A stretch of DNA of 64,000 nucleotides from Hormiphora californensis (GCA_020137815.1 CM035356.1:4463475-4527474); one strand, 5' to 3'. Positions 1 through 25,330 are shown, counted from the stretch's first letter. Translations and numbers: made by a program. Notes: generated by a model from the letters alone, not told the origin.

Positions 1-91
1 TAAAGTTGTTTCTACCCGCTCATCAAGATGTGAGGCTACATGGGGCGAGCTCCCCTGTTTCCTACATTCCTATGTTCTAGGTGATACTGTC

Positions 92-787
92 TTGGATAAT
101 GTCACTGTTCAGAGAGATCTGGGTGTACTTGTCAATAACAAACTTTCATGGACTGACCATACTGAGCACATTCTTGAACGCTTCACTGACAGATTCAACC
201 TAGTTCGTAGAACAACCCACTTTGTTGGCAACCCTCATCAACGCCGAACTCTGTTTCTTACTTTGGTTCGATCTCTTCTTGAGCACTGCTCTCCAGTTTG
301 GGCTCCCCACTCTGTTGGGTTGCTCGATTCACTGGAAGCTGCACAGAAGAGGTCAATCAAGTGGGTACTAGGTGTCTCACACCTCACTAGCTGGAGTATC
401 CAGATCTATCATAGTCACCTTATCACACTGAATATCCTACCTATTAATCTTCAATTCAAGTACAATGACATGAAACTTATGTATAAGGTTATGACTGGTT
501 TAGTACCTGTGATACTTCCAAATTACCTGTATATCAAGTCTCTAGACGATGTTTCCTACACTACTAGATCCAATAGGGATATCATTGACAACACTGACTT
601 TACTACTTTATGCTGTACTGTCAAACCTTCTAGTGCTGTTTTCCGGAATAGCTATTTCTATCGTTCTTTCTCCTATTGGAACTCTCTTCCTTTATCTATC
701 AGACAGTCACCCACTTTTCCCACATTTTGTCATCGGCTCAAGTTACACTTGTTTAATTCTATCTCTATCCCTAGCCCCTTCCCGTAA
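92..787 (+). pseudogene. 3' fragment of a non-LTR retrotransposon reverse transcriptase
   Basis: The open frame of about 230 codons reads as the C-terminal region downstream of the catalytic core of a LINE reverse transcriptase (CR1/Jockey-like): a 'VNNKLSW..H' segment, then 'RSLLEHCSPVWAP' and 'LEAAQKRSIKWV', which are typical of the post-palm region. The endonuclease and the palm with the FADD box are absent and would lie before the window. The frame may enter from upstream, so the first Met need not be the start. It resembles the C-terminal part of the LINE at 53.3-58.5 kb in organisation but not closely in sequence. Family assignment is inferred from motif pattern only. Confidence 0.75.
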
Positions 788-1686
788 CCGTGGTTTTCAG
801 CGTATCTGTTGCCCTCTTCCAGCAGCGGTCATCGGCGGTGGATTCACCTTCTTCTCCCCTCCCTTCTCCTAGCTAGCAGCCCCTCTACATTTATAAAGCA
901 GTGTGGTGGTGCTTGAGCAAGATGGCCTTAACTATAAACACTCTTGTATCTGGACTGTATTATAATTTATCTATTACTTGACTAGGTCCCTAACTAGATA
1001 TTGTCTACTCCTACTTGAGTGGCTTCTCTTTTACTTGACAGTTTTATGTCGTTGTTCTCGTAACTTATTAACTTGTTGTATTTTGTTTGTGTGTGCTGTG
1101 TGTGTTGTGAGTATGTGTGTTGTGAGTATGTGTGTTGTGAGTGTGTGAGTGTGTGAGATGTATCCATTTGATTTGTGAACCTATATGTTTTTTCTTTTTT
1201 CGGCTTAGTATTTAAATCTAACCTTCCTATTTAGATATCTAATAATTTTACTTTAGTCGTGTGTCTAATTTTAGCTTCTATTTTTAGTAAGAATTATTAT
1301 GAGTAAGAGCGTTTTGGGTGCCACCTGTAATTGTGGCTAAGCTGCGTTGGTGGAGCCCGTGGACGATGATATTTAACGTTTTATTTATATTGTTTGTATA
1401 CCAGTTCTAAATGTTTTCCCGATAAAAAAAATATCTGATCTCTAACGCACTCAATACCTGCTCGTTTTCTTGTACTAGTCGCTTATCGCGTGTAACAACT
1501 CACAATTGTTCTTATCTGTCCCACCCGTCTTGTCCTATAGAACATCGTACACAAACTACACATCCTAGTGACGCTACAATCTGTCCCACCTCTTAATTGT
1601 ATTTGATCATTTTTGTTCATCTTGATCTCTTATACTGGAAGTGGAAATGGTACACCTCTCATCTGATCACCAAAAACATCACGGTA
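788..1686. other. LINE 3' flank and intergenic DNA
   Basis: No gene seen. The first part is probably the 3' untranslated tail of the upstream LINE. A degenerate TG-rich repeat lies at about 1087-1155. Nothing else is recognisable. Confidence 0.4.
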
Positions 1687-3323
1687 CACGGTGCACCAGA
1701 AGGATCGTCAACCCAAAAGTGAGCCCGCAAAACAAACTTTTGTTGGGGGTGACCCAGGAGGCCTTCCTGAACATCCCCACGGTGAGAAAAGTATATGTTA
1801 TCGGGGGAAATTTTTGTTAAAATCGAAAAAACTGGTTTTTGGTCCAAATTTGTGCATAACTTACTTGACTGCCGTTTGATGAAATATCTGATTGACATAA
1901 AATAAGTATACAAGACCTATTTTTGCACGAGGAATCGATTGCCGGTGGAGAGAAATCTCTAAAATGACCGGAAAATTGTCAAATATGGGAATTTTGTCAT
2001 TTTTTTGAGGTTTTTGGCCCTTTAACCATTGAAAACGTTGAGATAGGAAGTTGGCAATAGCGCCAATCGTTAAAATGGTCATTTTTCTACGGGATCCCAA
2101 AATTTCATGTATATCCGATTTATGGTTAGATTTTGGCAAACTATTGAGATGTGCTTACTGAAAAAATGATAACTTGATTTTCTCGTTTTTTGCGATTTTT
2201 TAACTTTTGACAGAATTCTGATTGAAATGGCCGATCAGAGCCATGCTAAAGTTGTTTATGGGACAATTTTCGACCAAAATCCAAGATTTCATGCAAATCC
2301 AATGACAGATCATTGATTTATAGAAAGTTGAAATAGGCAAAAAAGGCCAATTTTTACCATGAAAATAAAAATTCACACTTTTTCTGGTCAATTTCCGTCA
2401 ACAACTGGTACCCTACCTATTTTTGCACGTAGAATCGATTGCCGGTGGAGTGGATCCTCTTAAATGATTGGAAAGCGGTCGAAATGCCATTTTTTGGAGG
2501 CCCAAAAAACCGCCCAAAAATGGCATTTCGACCGCTTTCCAATCATTTAAGAGGATCCACTCCACCGGCAATCGATTCTACGTGCAAAAATAGGTAGGGT
2601 ACCAGTTGTTGACGGAAATTGACCAGAAAAAGTGTGAATTTTTATTTTCATGGTAAAAATTGGCCTTTTTTGCCTATTTCAACTTTCTATAAATCAATGA
2701 TCTGTCATTGGATTTGCATGAAATCTTGGATTTTGGTCGAAAATTGTCCCATAAACAACTTTAGCATGGCTCTGATCGGCCATTTCAATCAGAATTCTGT
2801 CAAAAGTTAAAAAATCGCAAAAAACGAGAAAATCAAGTTATCATTTTTTCAGTAAGCACATCTCAATAGTTTGCCAAAATCTAACCATAAATCGGATATA
2901 CATGAAATTTTGGGATCCCGTAGAAAAATGACCATTTTAACGATTGGCGCTATTGCCAACTTCCTATCTCAACGTTTTCAATGGTTAAAGGGCCAAAAAC
3001 CTCAAAAAAATGACAAAATTCCCATATTTGACAATTTTCCGGTCATTTTAGAGATTTCTCTCCACCGGCAATCGATTCCTCGTGCAAAAATAGGTCTTGT
3101 ATACTTATTTTATGTCAATCAGATATTTCATCAAACGGCAGTCAAGTAAGTTATGCACAAATTTGGACCAAAAACCAGTTTTTTCGATTTTAACAAAAAT
3201 TTCCCCCGATAACATATACTTTTCTCACCGTGGGGATGTTCAGGAAGGCCTCCTGGGTCACCCCCAACAAAAGTTTGTTTTGCGGGCTCAACTTTGGGTT
3301 GACGATCCTTCTGGTGCACCGTG
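1687..3323. mobile_element. Long palindromic (foldback) DNA transposon, CACGGTG family, copy 1
   Basis: The two halves are reverse complements around position 2505: the arms run from about 1687-2495 and 2515-3323, and open frames in one arm (1861-2139, 2200-2391 on minus) are repeated exactly in the other (2871-3149, 2619-2810 on plus). Both ends begin CACGGTGCACC. The flanks carry a perfect 4-bp duplication, GGTA at 1683-1686 and 3324-3327. A motif like TTTTTGCACGNNGAATCGAT occurs twice in each arm. There is no transposase, so it is non-autonomous. A CAC end with a 4-bp target duplication fits Chapaev-type (CMC) transposons; this is inference. The short frames inside are by-products of the palindrome. 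Confidence 0.9.
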
Positions 3324-3817
3324 GGTACCAATCATACATCAAAAAGCTGTAAGTTCATCTGTCTGTATTGTCTGTTCATCTATTGTGTACCATTGATAAT
3401 GATTCCGGAGTAAACCTTACCAATCAATAATTTAATTAGAGCTACTATAGACAGACTACCCCAGACCCAAGCTTGAGAAGTGTCCACTCGACGGACCGTC
3501 GTCGTAACAAACAAACGAACAGGCCTACCTGCACAGCCACCCAAGCTTGAAAATGTGCCCCCTAACTTGTCTTTTTGCTTATTCGCAAGATAACTGCAAT
3601 GTCCTCACGGGGCGGAGATGCGAAGAGTGCAACCGACCTTTAACCGTGGGGGCTGCGTAAGTGTCTTGCAAGTACAATGACTGACTGACAATATGAATGC
3701 AATGATATCAACTGACCACAACACGATGACAGACGCTATGACGAGGTTGCAATGTCGTTCTGCCCTAACGGGCAGAGTTTGGCACGCTATAACCTATCTG
3801 TACCACCACCACCACCA
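3324..3817. other. Intergenic or intronic DNA
   Basis: No coding exon recognised. It may be an upstream intron of the USP24-like gene, because the first recognisable exon of that gene (4394) starts in the middle of the protein. A short CCA repeat at 3803-3820 leads into the tandem array. Confidence 0.3.
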
Positions 3818-4393
3818 CCACCCTCTCCCTCAGACACTGCGAATAGTGGAGGAGACAAGAGACATGAACATGAAACACCCCCTTCTAACACCCTCTCTCT
3901 CAGACACTGCGAATAGTGGAGGAGACAAGAGACATGAACATGAAACACCCCCTTCTAACACCCTCTCTCTCAGACACTGCGAATAGTGGAGGAGACAAGA
4001 GACATGAACATGAAACACCCCCTTCTAACACCCTCTCCCTCAGACACTGCGAATAGTGGAGGAGACAAGAGACATGAACATGAAACACCCCCTTCTAACA
4101 CCCTCTCCCTCAGACACTGCGAATAGTGGAGGAGACGAGAGACATGAACATGAAACACCCCCTTCTAACACCCTCTCCCTCAGACACTGCGAATAGTGGA
4201 GGAGACAAGAGACATGAACATGAAACACCCCCTTCTAACACCCTCTCCCTCAGACACTGCGAATAGTGGAGGAGACGAGAGACATGAACATGAAACACCC
4301 CCTTCTAACACCCTCTCCCTCAGACACTGCGAATAGTGGAGGAGACGAGAGACATGAACATGAAACACCCCCTTCTAACACCCTCTCCCTCAG
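3818..4393 (+). repeat. 70-bp tandem array of acceptor site plus exon start (USP24-like)
   Basis: Units start at 3831, 3901, 3971, 4041, 4111, 4181, 4251 and 4321 with an exact 70-bp period; the ninth copy, at 4391, is the real acceptor and start of the exon 4394-4579. Each unit holds a pyrimidine tract (CCCTCTCCCTCAG) and the first 43 or so bases of the exon, almost without change. The period is not a multiple of three, so use of an upstream copy would shift the reading frame. The reverse-strand frames of this block are artefacts. Confidence 0.9.
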
Positions 4394-16631
<12,238 letters not shown>

Positions 16632-17217
16632 TAGTGATTTTGTTGGACAGTGATCACGGTGTCCTGGAAGGAGGTTTTACCTCGCCTAGAGTAACCCGAG
16701 AAGTTACGGACCCTACCCCACGTATTTTTTGACGTAGAATCCGAAAAACATAAAATTAAAATCCGGTCATGTGCCGTTTTTGCGTAAAACGGCAAAAACT
16801 GTCATTTTCAGCGATTTTCGACTTTTTACGCTTTCTAGAGTTTTTAAAAATATTTCCTTACAAGATATGATCTTGTGCTTCTAGACTAATGAAATACAAT
16901 CGATTTGCTACAAATTGGTCCCGGGTTTGTGTGATTTGGCCAAAAGCTCTCTTTACTGTGGCCCATCAAAGATGGTCACTATGCAAATACGTTTTTGGCT
17001 CCTGTGGCCGCAGATGTAAACCAAAAGAAGATTTATTATACACCAAAATTTGCGTCTTCTCAAGGCAAACAACCTGGTTTTTACGAAATTTGATTTCATG
17101 CAGGCGTTCAAAAATTACAGCCGAAAAACTGGTACAGTGGATTTCGGAAATACCCCTACTTCAACAAACCCTAATCCAGATAAGATTTCGAAAAATATAC
17201 ATATTTATACATGAAGT

Positions 17218-17408
17218 ATGAACGTTTGTAGACTGGCGCGTTATGAAGTTGGCTGTTCCCAGCGCGAGCTGGGGACAGCCAACTGGAGTTTAATCGCCCG
17301 GCAGGGCGATTAAACTGGTTTAAATCCCGACGCCGATCCCGAGGCGCCAGCCGAGGGTGAGGGGGAGGTGATTTAAACCTATAACGCGATAGGCTAACAA
17401 ACGTTCAT
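17218..17408. mobile_element. Small inverted-repeat element nested in the foldback element
   Basis: Ends ATGAACGTTTGTAG and CTAACAAACGTTCAT are inverted repeats. The interior has further hairpins (CAGCGCGAGCTGG region; TTTAATCGCC/GGCGATTAAA). It sits next to the element 17414-17899; the pair as a block is flanked by ATGA (17211-17214 and 17900-17903), the only base change needed to restore the parent arm. Confidence 0.65.
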
Positions 17409-17413
17409 ATTTT

Positions 17414-17899
17414 ATGAAACCCGATAGTAATTACACACAAATAAGAGACACAACACAAGGTTAAACACACTAGGACTGCTGGCAAATAGTCAACAGACAC
17501 CCTGAAAATGTGTGTAGACTTAGTGTCTACTGTTCCTAACATGTTTGAGAAAGAGAGAGAAAGATTAGGGGCAATACACACTGTCAGAGGTAGTGAACAG
17601 TAAAAGAGACAATGAGAGAGAGAAATGAATGGAATGTGATTCTTTTCACTCCTTATGAGAGAGATAACATTGAAACGTGTTGCAGACATGTTTCCCCTTT
17701 CTTTTGTTGACAGAACTGTGTGTTTACACACATTTTCAATACTTAGAATTTTACACGCATGTTATTCAAATGAAGAGAAACGCGTGAAAAAGGGCACTGG
17801 CCTGATAAATCGCGAGCAGGGTGTTAAATCCCCCAGGTAGCAGTTATCATGAGCGCGCAAAATCTTCAAACGACTGATAAATCAACTATCGGGTTTCAT
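17414..17899. mobile_element. Small inverted-repeat element nested in the foldback element
   Basis: Ends ATGAAACCCGATAGT and ACTATCGGGTTTCAT are perfect inverted repeats about 486 bp apart. No transposase frame. ATGA follows at 17900-17903. Both nested elements begin with ATGAA, which suggests related ends. Confidence 0.65.
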
Positions 17900-18931
17900 A
17901 TGAAAATGAAGCTCAGACAAATGCCAACGTGATGCAAAAAACGGGAAGTATGTAACTTATTTCGTTTAGAAGCTATAGCCAAAATAAAAGTGCTTATATT
18001 TGCCTTGAAAACACCCTCTAAAAACCATACTTTTAGACAATTTCTGACAATTTCAAACAAATTCTGTCCACAGGGGGCTAAGTTGGTGCACTGGAGGTGA
18101 CATTTTATTCGTATTGCATTTTTAGACAGATTTGCTATTTTTCAGGGTTTTTAGAGGGTGTTTTCAAGTCAAATATAAGCACTTTTATTTTGGCTATAGC
18201 TTCTAAACGAAATAAGTTACATACTTCCCGTTTTTTGCATCACGGTGGCATTTGTCTGAGCTTCATTTTCATGTATAAATATATATATTTTTCGAAATCT
18301 TATCTGGATTAGGGTTTGTTGAAGTAGGGGTATTTCCAGAATCCACTGTACCAGTTTTTCGGCTGTAATTTTTGAACGCCTGCACGAAATCAAATTTCGT
18401 AAAAACCAGGTTGTTTGCCTTGAGAAGACGCAAATTTTGGTGTATAATAAATCTTCTTTTGGTTTACATCTGCGGCCACAGGAGCCAAAAACGTATTTGC
18501 ATAGTGACCATCTTTGATGGGCCACAGTAAAGAGAGCTTTTGGCCAAATCACACAAACCCGGGACCAATTTGTAGCAAATCGATTGTATTTCATTAGTCT
18601 AGAAGCACAAGATCATATCTTGTAAGGAAATATTTTTAAAAACTCTAGAAAGCGTAAAAAGTCGAAAATCGCTGAAAAATGACAGTTTTTGCCGTTTTAC
18701 GCAAAAACGGCACATGACCGGATTTTAATTTTATGTTTTTCGGATTCTACGTCAAAAAATACGTGGGGTAGGGTCCGTAACTTCTCGGGTTACTCTAGGC
18801 GAGGTAAAACCTCCTTCCAGGACACCGTGTGATGTGTTGTTACTCAACAAGTAGTGTTGGTTGAGTGGTGTTATAGAACTCTTGTTTGTTGGAAAGTGAG
18901 GTATGGTACTATTGAGTAACCCAACAAGTGA

Positions 18932-20657
18932 TGTGGTACTATTGAGTGGTACTATTGAGTGGTACTATTGGGTGGTACTATTGAGTGGTACTATTGGGTG
19001 GTACTATTGAGTGGTACTATTGAGTGGTACTATTGAGTGGTACTATTGGGTGGTACTATTGGGTGGTACTATTGAGTGGTACTATTGAGTGGTACTATTG
19101 AGTGTTACTATTGGGTGGTACTATTGGGTGGTACTATTGAGTGGTACTATTGGGTGGTACTATTGAGTGGTACTATTGAATGGTACTATTGAGTGGTACT
19201 ATTGAGTGGTACTATTGGGTGGTACTATTGAGTGGTACTATTGAATGGTACTATTGGGTGGTACTATTGCGTGGTACTATTGAGTGGTACTATTGAGTGG
19301 TACTATTGAGTGGTACTATTGGGTGGTACTATTGAGTGGTACTATTGAGTGGTACTATTGAGTGGTACTATTGGGTGGTACTATTGAGTGGTACTATTGA
19401 GTGGTACTATTGAGTGGTACTATTGGGTGGTACTATTGGGTGGTACTATTGAGTGGTACTATTGAGTGGTACTATTGAGTGGTACTATTGAGTGGTACTA
19501 TTGAGTGGTACTATTGAGTGGTACTATTGAGTGGTACTATTGGGTGGTACTATTGAGTGGTACTATTGAGTGGTACTATTGGGTGGTACTATTGAGTGGT
19601 ACTATTGAGTGGTACTATTGGGTGGTACTATTGAGTGGTACTATTGGGTGGTACTATTGGGTGGTACTATTGGGTGGTACTATTGGGTGGTACTATTGAG
19701 TGGTACTATTGGGTGGTACTATTGAGTGGTACTATTGGGTGGTACTATTGAGTGGTACTATTGAGTGGTACTATTGAGTGGTACTATTGAGGTGGTACTA
19801 TTGAGTGGTACTATTGGTGGTACTATTGAGTGGTACTATTGAGTGGTACTATTGGGTGGTACTATTGAGTGGTACTATTGAGTGGTACTATTGAGTGGTA
19901 CTATTGGGTGGTACTATTGAGTGGTACTATTGGGTGGTACTATTGAGTGGTACTATTGAGTGGTACTATTGGGTGGTACTATTGGGTGGTACTATTGCGT
20001 GGTACTATTGAGTGGTACTATTGAGTGGTACTATTGGGTGGTACTATTGAGTGGTACTATTGGGTGGTACTATTGGGTGGTACTATTGGGTGGTACTATT
20101 GAGTGGACAGTGGTACTATTGAGTGGTACTATTGGGTGGTACTATTGGGTGGTACTATTGAGTGGTACTATTGAGTGGTACTATTGGGTGGTACTATTGG
20201 GTGGTACTATTGAGTGGTACTATTGGGTGGTACTATTGGGTGGTACTATTGAGTGGCACTGTTGGGTGGTACTATTGAGTGGTACTATTGAGTGGTACTA
20301 TTGAGTGGTACTATTGGGTGGTACTATTGAGTGGTACTATTGGGTGGTACTATTGAGTGGTACTATTGAATGGTACTATTGGGTGGTACTATTGAGTGGT
20401 ACTATTGAGTGGTACTATTGGGTGGTACTATTTAGTGGTACTATTGAGTGGTACTATTGGGTGGTACTATTGGGTGGTACTATTGGGTGGTACTATTGGG
20501 TGGTACTATTGAGTGGTACTATTGGGTGGTACTATTGAGTGGTACTATTGGATGGTACTATTGGGTGGTACTATTGGGTGGTACTATTGAGTGGTACTAT
20601 TGAGTGGTACTATTGAGTGGTACTATTGGGTGGTACTATTGAGTGGTACTATTGGGT
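18932..20657 (+). repeat. 13-bp minisatellite, about 130 copies
   Basis: Unit GTGGTACTATTGA with G/A change at the end, starting about 100 bp after the foldback element. Because 13 is not a multiple of three, all frames are read in turn, which makes spurious open frames (VLLSGTIEWYYW). Not a gene. Confidence 0.95.
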
Positions 20658-20766
20658 AACTTGTCAGAGTTGTGTGTTTAGTTTTTTACCGGTACATAAT
20701 GTGCGTTTTTGGAAGGCGGGCGAGTAGTGTGAGAGAAACTAAAGCGGAGAATAAAATACTGATATA

Positions 20767-20769
<3 letters not shown>

Positions 20770-20858
<89 letters not shown>
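20770..20858 (+). repeat. (GA)n microsatellite
   Basis: About 90 bp of pure GA. Confidence 0.97.
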
Positions 20859-20863
<5 letters not shown>

Positions 20864-21901
20864 CCATACCATTTCATTTTACTTGTTATGTACCATTACA
20901 GTAGCGTGTTTAAGAGAGAAGAGATCCCGCTACTAGAAATCTAGCAGTAATGGCCGTGTTTTTGTGTTTAGGGCTGATATACTCGATAATATTAGAGTTT
21001 TTAACTTTTTACCGTACATAACCATAACCCATTTCAATTGTACAATGTACAGATATCACCCCCATCTCTGTCCCTCTTTAGTCTCTAGCCTCTCCCTCCT
21101 ATTACTCGACTGGGCTCGGACGAATTACCAGCCCACTCAAACTCTTCTATCTCTATTAAGGGTGATATCTGTATACAAGGTGGGAAAGGCAAATAATTAA
21201 TAATGTCGAACTTTAAATAAACTGTAAACAGAGAGAGAAACCCGGGGAGAAATAAATAAAATACACAGCGTCTATCATGATACAGCATCTTAACGTAGGG
21301 TCCAGGTACAATCTGGAGACGACCTCTATCTCAGAAAGAGTTCCCTCATTTTCCTAGTCTTGAGAATACAGACGTCTTGACCTGCTGTTCGCTGCTTCTT
21401 CTTGGCTCTGGCTGCTTCCTAAGAGGTAGAAATGGTGTGAATTTCTGAGCTATCATTCGGCAGTGACATGTCACTTATTCGACGCCCTCTCTCTGCACCC
21501 CCATCAAAAATTAAAAAAGGCTTAAAATATCCAATAGCAGAAATACCAACCTTGCGAATCTCTCCTTCCGTTGCTGTAATCGCTGGGAGACGTGTTTCTT
21601 GGTTTCATGATCATCGGAGCGCAGGGTCACAACCTAAAAAAGGGTGTTTGTTTTGTGTGGGGCGTTTGTTTGTTTGTTTGTTCGTGTCTGTGTAAGAGTG
21701 TAACTGGAGTGCGCGGCCGCGCGGAGAAGTCACTATTCTGGTCGCTGTCTGCTAGTAGTTTAGTTCGCCCCCTACGTAGTGTGTAATACATACCGCTTCT
21801 CTGGATGCTACAGTTGCAGCGGCACTACTGAAAAAAGGGGGCAAGTGTTAGGGCCAAGGGTAATATGACATACAATATGATTCATCGTTTCAGCTTACTT
21901 A
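20859..21901. other. Gene-free DNA
   Basis: No exon, RNA gene or element ends recognised; only short chance reading frames. Confidence 0.4.
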
Positions 21902-22545
21902 AACAAGAATTATTGCATTACGTATTCATAATGCGGTGTTTCCCTGTCCCAGATGGGTGTAAAATTGATGACTTAGCTTCAAAACTGAATTTCCCGATGA
22001 ATTTTGCACTCAAAGAGCAATTTTTGGCTGATACGATGTTAGTTGCTATGGTATCCAGGGTGGTTGCTATGGTAATCAAAGCAGTTGCTATGGTAACCAA
22101 GGTAGTTGCTATGATAACCAAGACAGTTGCTTAGGAGACCCTAGTTGGTTACCAAGTGCTTCAACTTTACCCTCATCTTAACTCCAGTCACTTACAATTA
22201 TTGTGTGATAGTAGTTTCATGCTTAGAAGACTTGCTACCACGTCATGGTACGGCTGTAGGGTACCCAAAGTGATTTCAGGTGAAAGTATGAAGTGTTACG
22301 AGTGAGTAATCGTGCGCCACAGTGCGTGTTAATCATTTCCTTTGTTGCATCAACAAAGTGTGAGCTGAAAGTTTTATGAAGGAGCAGACTTTGTTACTAT
22401 GCGTAACGGTGGACGGACAGACGGACGGACACTTTTAGTTAACTCCACGATCTGCTGATTTCTAAACCCTGAATGATCTTTTTAGCACGTGCGTGCTAAA
22501 AAGATCATCCGGGTGAATGCCTTCGGCATTCACCCGGCAGGGAAA
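21902..22545 (+). mobile_element. Dispersed element with two strong hairpins, copy 1
   Basis: The left end AACAAGAATTATTGCATTAC and the right hairpin CCGGGTGAATGCC/GGCATTCACCCGG (about 22509-22537) both recur, in the opposite orientation and closer together, at 43321-43690. A second perfect hairpin, TTTTTAGCACG/CGTGCTAAAAA, sits at about 22480-22503. About 2040-2135 inside the copy (22040-22135) is a 24-bp repeat of GTTGCTATGGTAACCAAGG type. The exact ends and the target duplication were not resolved. Confidence 0.6.
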
Positions 22546-23379
22546 AAATGTGTGACATGAATTATAGTACACAGAATGTACACACTAAGTAGTGTTTAGT
22601 GTATCATGACTGTATAGTGTATACTGGTATATTGAGCTAATTTGCTCTCTCTTTCCTACCTTCTAAAGGAGTTAGCGCTATCTGATGGTCTTCCTGAAGT
22701 GCCGTGAGATGTTCTGATATTCTTCTGGCTCCTGATCACTCTAGTCTGGTTTGTGGTCCTGTCTGCTCTGAGATTGGTTGAAGTATCGAGCCGGTCTGCA
22801 CGGGCACTACTTGTCGCCAGCCTGATTGACCGAGTTGTTGCTAGTCTGTCTGCTCGTAATGTGGTTGCAGTTACTCTGGTGGTTCGAGGGTTGGTTGATT
22901 CCAGTCTGTCAGGCCCGTAGGGTGGAAGGTTCCAGTCTATCTGCCCGTAAGGTGGAAGGTTGTTGTTGTTTGGGCTTTGTTGTCAGCTTGCTATCTGAGA
23001 TAGGTAGTATGGAATCGCACTTTTTGAGTTGTGGATGTTCTCTCAGGAGACCAACTAATAACTTTTCTCTTCTTTTCACCCTGGGGAAAGTGCTGGTGAA
23101 TATATGAGGACTAAGTTACATCAGTCAAATAGGGGGGGGGGGTGGGGAGAAATAGTGATGTTTATGGAGGACCACCAGTTGTTAAGTGGGGAGGAGGGGG
23201 GTTCTGTTCAGTACCTTGATATCATCGTCATCATCATCATTCCTTATTACACGATTTAAAGTAATCTTGGTAGTGCCCAATCTGTGTAGGAAGGATCGAT
23301 TAGGAAATGAAGATTTACCAACCAGTAATTAAGTATCTACTCATTAACTAATTACCTACTCACTAATTAGGGGAAACTC
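22546..23379. other. Gene-free DNA
   Basis: Nothing recognised except a short degenerate repeat with CCAGTCTGTC/GGTGGAAGGTT at about 22840-22960 and a poly-G run at 23131. Confidence 0.35.
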
Positions 23380-23623
23380 TAACTGAATGCACGCACAGTA
23401 ATGGCAGTCCATCAACTGTAAAAATCTAACTGATGATGGGAGCCATCACTCTGGGCGCCTCATGATTTGCCACATTCTGCTCGTAAAAAAGGCCTTTACG
23501 TAGCGCGCGATGACAAACACACGGACATGGTCGCGCGCTCTGTCCATCATTCCTTCCATCTAGTTAGATTTTTACGGTTGATGGGACGCCATTACTGCGC
23601 GTCCATTCAATTAGAGTTTCCCC
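23380..23623. mobile_element. MITE with TTA target duplication (PIF/Harbinger-like)
   Basis: A 244-bp inverted-repeat element: ends GGGGAAACTCTAA and its complement, with similarity extending about 60 bp inwards (GTCCATCAACTGTAAAAATC against GATTTTTACGGTTGATGG). TTA flanks both ends (23377-23379, 23624-23626). A 3-bp TTA/TAA duplication is characteristic of PIF/Harbinger elements; assignment is inferred. Confidence 0.7.
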
Positions 23624-23626
23624 TTA

Positions 23627-24186
23627 ACAACTAACCAATCAATTACCTGTGGGACGTGGTACTGTCAGGAGATACACATCTCACAGTCTGCTCACTGGGT
23701 ATAACTCTTCTTATCACAGTCTCCTGAAAGTATGGGATCTTTAAGTTGGAAATCAATCATAATTTGGAGTTATAAATAGGATTAAATGGGCTGAATTGAG
23801 GGCTGTTGCTTTGGGTATCCTGTAATATTACTTGAGTAGGTGCGGGTAAAAGTGGTGTCCGGACTTCTTTCTTTGCAACTAACGTCCTGTCGTCTCTTTC
23901 TTTCTTGGCAACTAAAGGTCTCTGAACTTCCCTCTCTTTCTTGGGAACTAACGTCCTCTGAATGTGAACCTCCTGACATTGTGATAGGAGAAATTAACGG
24001 AAACAATATATCAGCATTGTGCGGTACTTGACAAGCATTATATTTCTATTTTCTAAATATAGAGACCAATTTCAGCAAGATTGGCTACATGTGGTAGGTA
24101 ATAGTTAAAACCCGTTGAAGAGTTCTAATAATATCCGTGCTAAAAGGGAGCCCTCTCACTGTGTTCCAAAATATAATTGTATGAAT
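23627..24186. other. Gene-free DNA
   Basis: A short degenerate repeat of TTTCTTNGCAACTAACGTCC lies at about 23867-23955. No exon recognised. Confidence 0.35.
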
Positions 24187-24766
<580 letters not shown>

Positions 24767-24825
24767 TTCTGTTCTTTTTGGTGTAAAATAGAAAAAGCTA
24801 TTTTTTAGGAATTTTTCTGATTTCT

Positions 24826-25330
24826 GCATATTTTCGAATTTGAATAATTCATAAATATGCGAATAACGACTAAACGGTGAGAGATACCACTTTTTGTCAG
24901 GGGGACGACCCCCTATAAATCGACTATTCTGCGCCGGAATATGTCCATGAAAACGTTTTAGGACCATCCGAAGTGGAAACATTAAGAATATGCATTAAAT
25001 CATGAATCGGTGCATAAATATGCGAATAACGACTAAACGGTGAGAGATACGACTTTTTGTCAGGGGTACGACCCCCCATAAATCGACTATTTTGCGTCGA
25101 AATATGTCCATGAAAACGTTCTAGAACCAGCCGAAGTGAAAATATTGAAAATATGCATAAAATCGTGAATAGGTGCATAAATATGCAAACGACGGCTTAA
25201 CGGTGCGAGATAGAGATTTTTGTCCCGAGTAAGACCCCCCATAAACCGACCATTCCGCGTCGAATAAGACCGGTTTTAAGTCTTTATGACCTTCCAGTCG
25301 TGTCATATCGCAACCATGGTTAAAATGAAT
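24826..25330. repeat. Three tandem units of about 162 bp
   Basis: Each unit contains ATAAATATGCGAATAACGAC, CGGTGAGAGATA, TTTTTGTCAGGGG, ATAAATCGACTATT and ATATGTCCATGAAAACG in this order; the third is the most diverged. On the minus strand the frames echo each other but are closed. Function unknown. Confidence 0.75.

Larger units (their letters stand above)
16655..18829. mobile_element. Long palindromic (foldback) DNA transposon, CACGGTG family, copy 2
   Basis: The arms are about 16655-17214 plus 17904-18040 on the left and 18110-18829 on the right. Ends are CACGGTGTCCTGGAAGGAGG and its complement, flanked by a perfect 4-bp duplication TGAT (16651-16654, 18830-18833). It shares the subterminal TTTTTTGACGTAGAATC motif with the element at 44351 and a related one with the element at 1687. 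The left arm is interrupted at 17215-17899 by two smaller inverted-repeat elements; the right arm is intact. It lies 23 bp after the USP24-like stop codon, so in the 3' UTR or just beyond. Confidence 0.9.

Noticed and set aside
1687-1693. CACGGTG as a RAG recombination signal
   Set aside because: One base off the heptamer, no clear A-rich nonamer at 12 or 23 bp, and 4-bp rather than 5-bp duplications.
1659-3396. Mirror-image frames of 92 and 63 codons
   Set aside because: Identical because of the palindrome, with no domain, codon bias or splice signal.
19505-20538. Frames of VLLSGTIEWYYW repeats
   Set aside because: A 13-bp minisatellite cycles through three frames; composition is purely that of the repeat.
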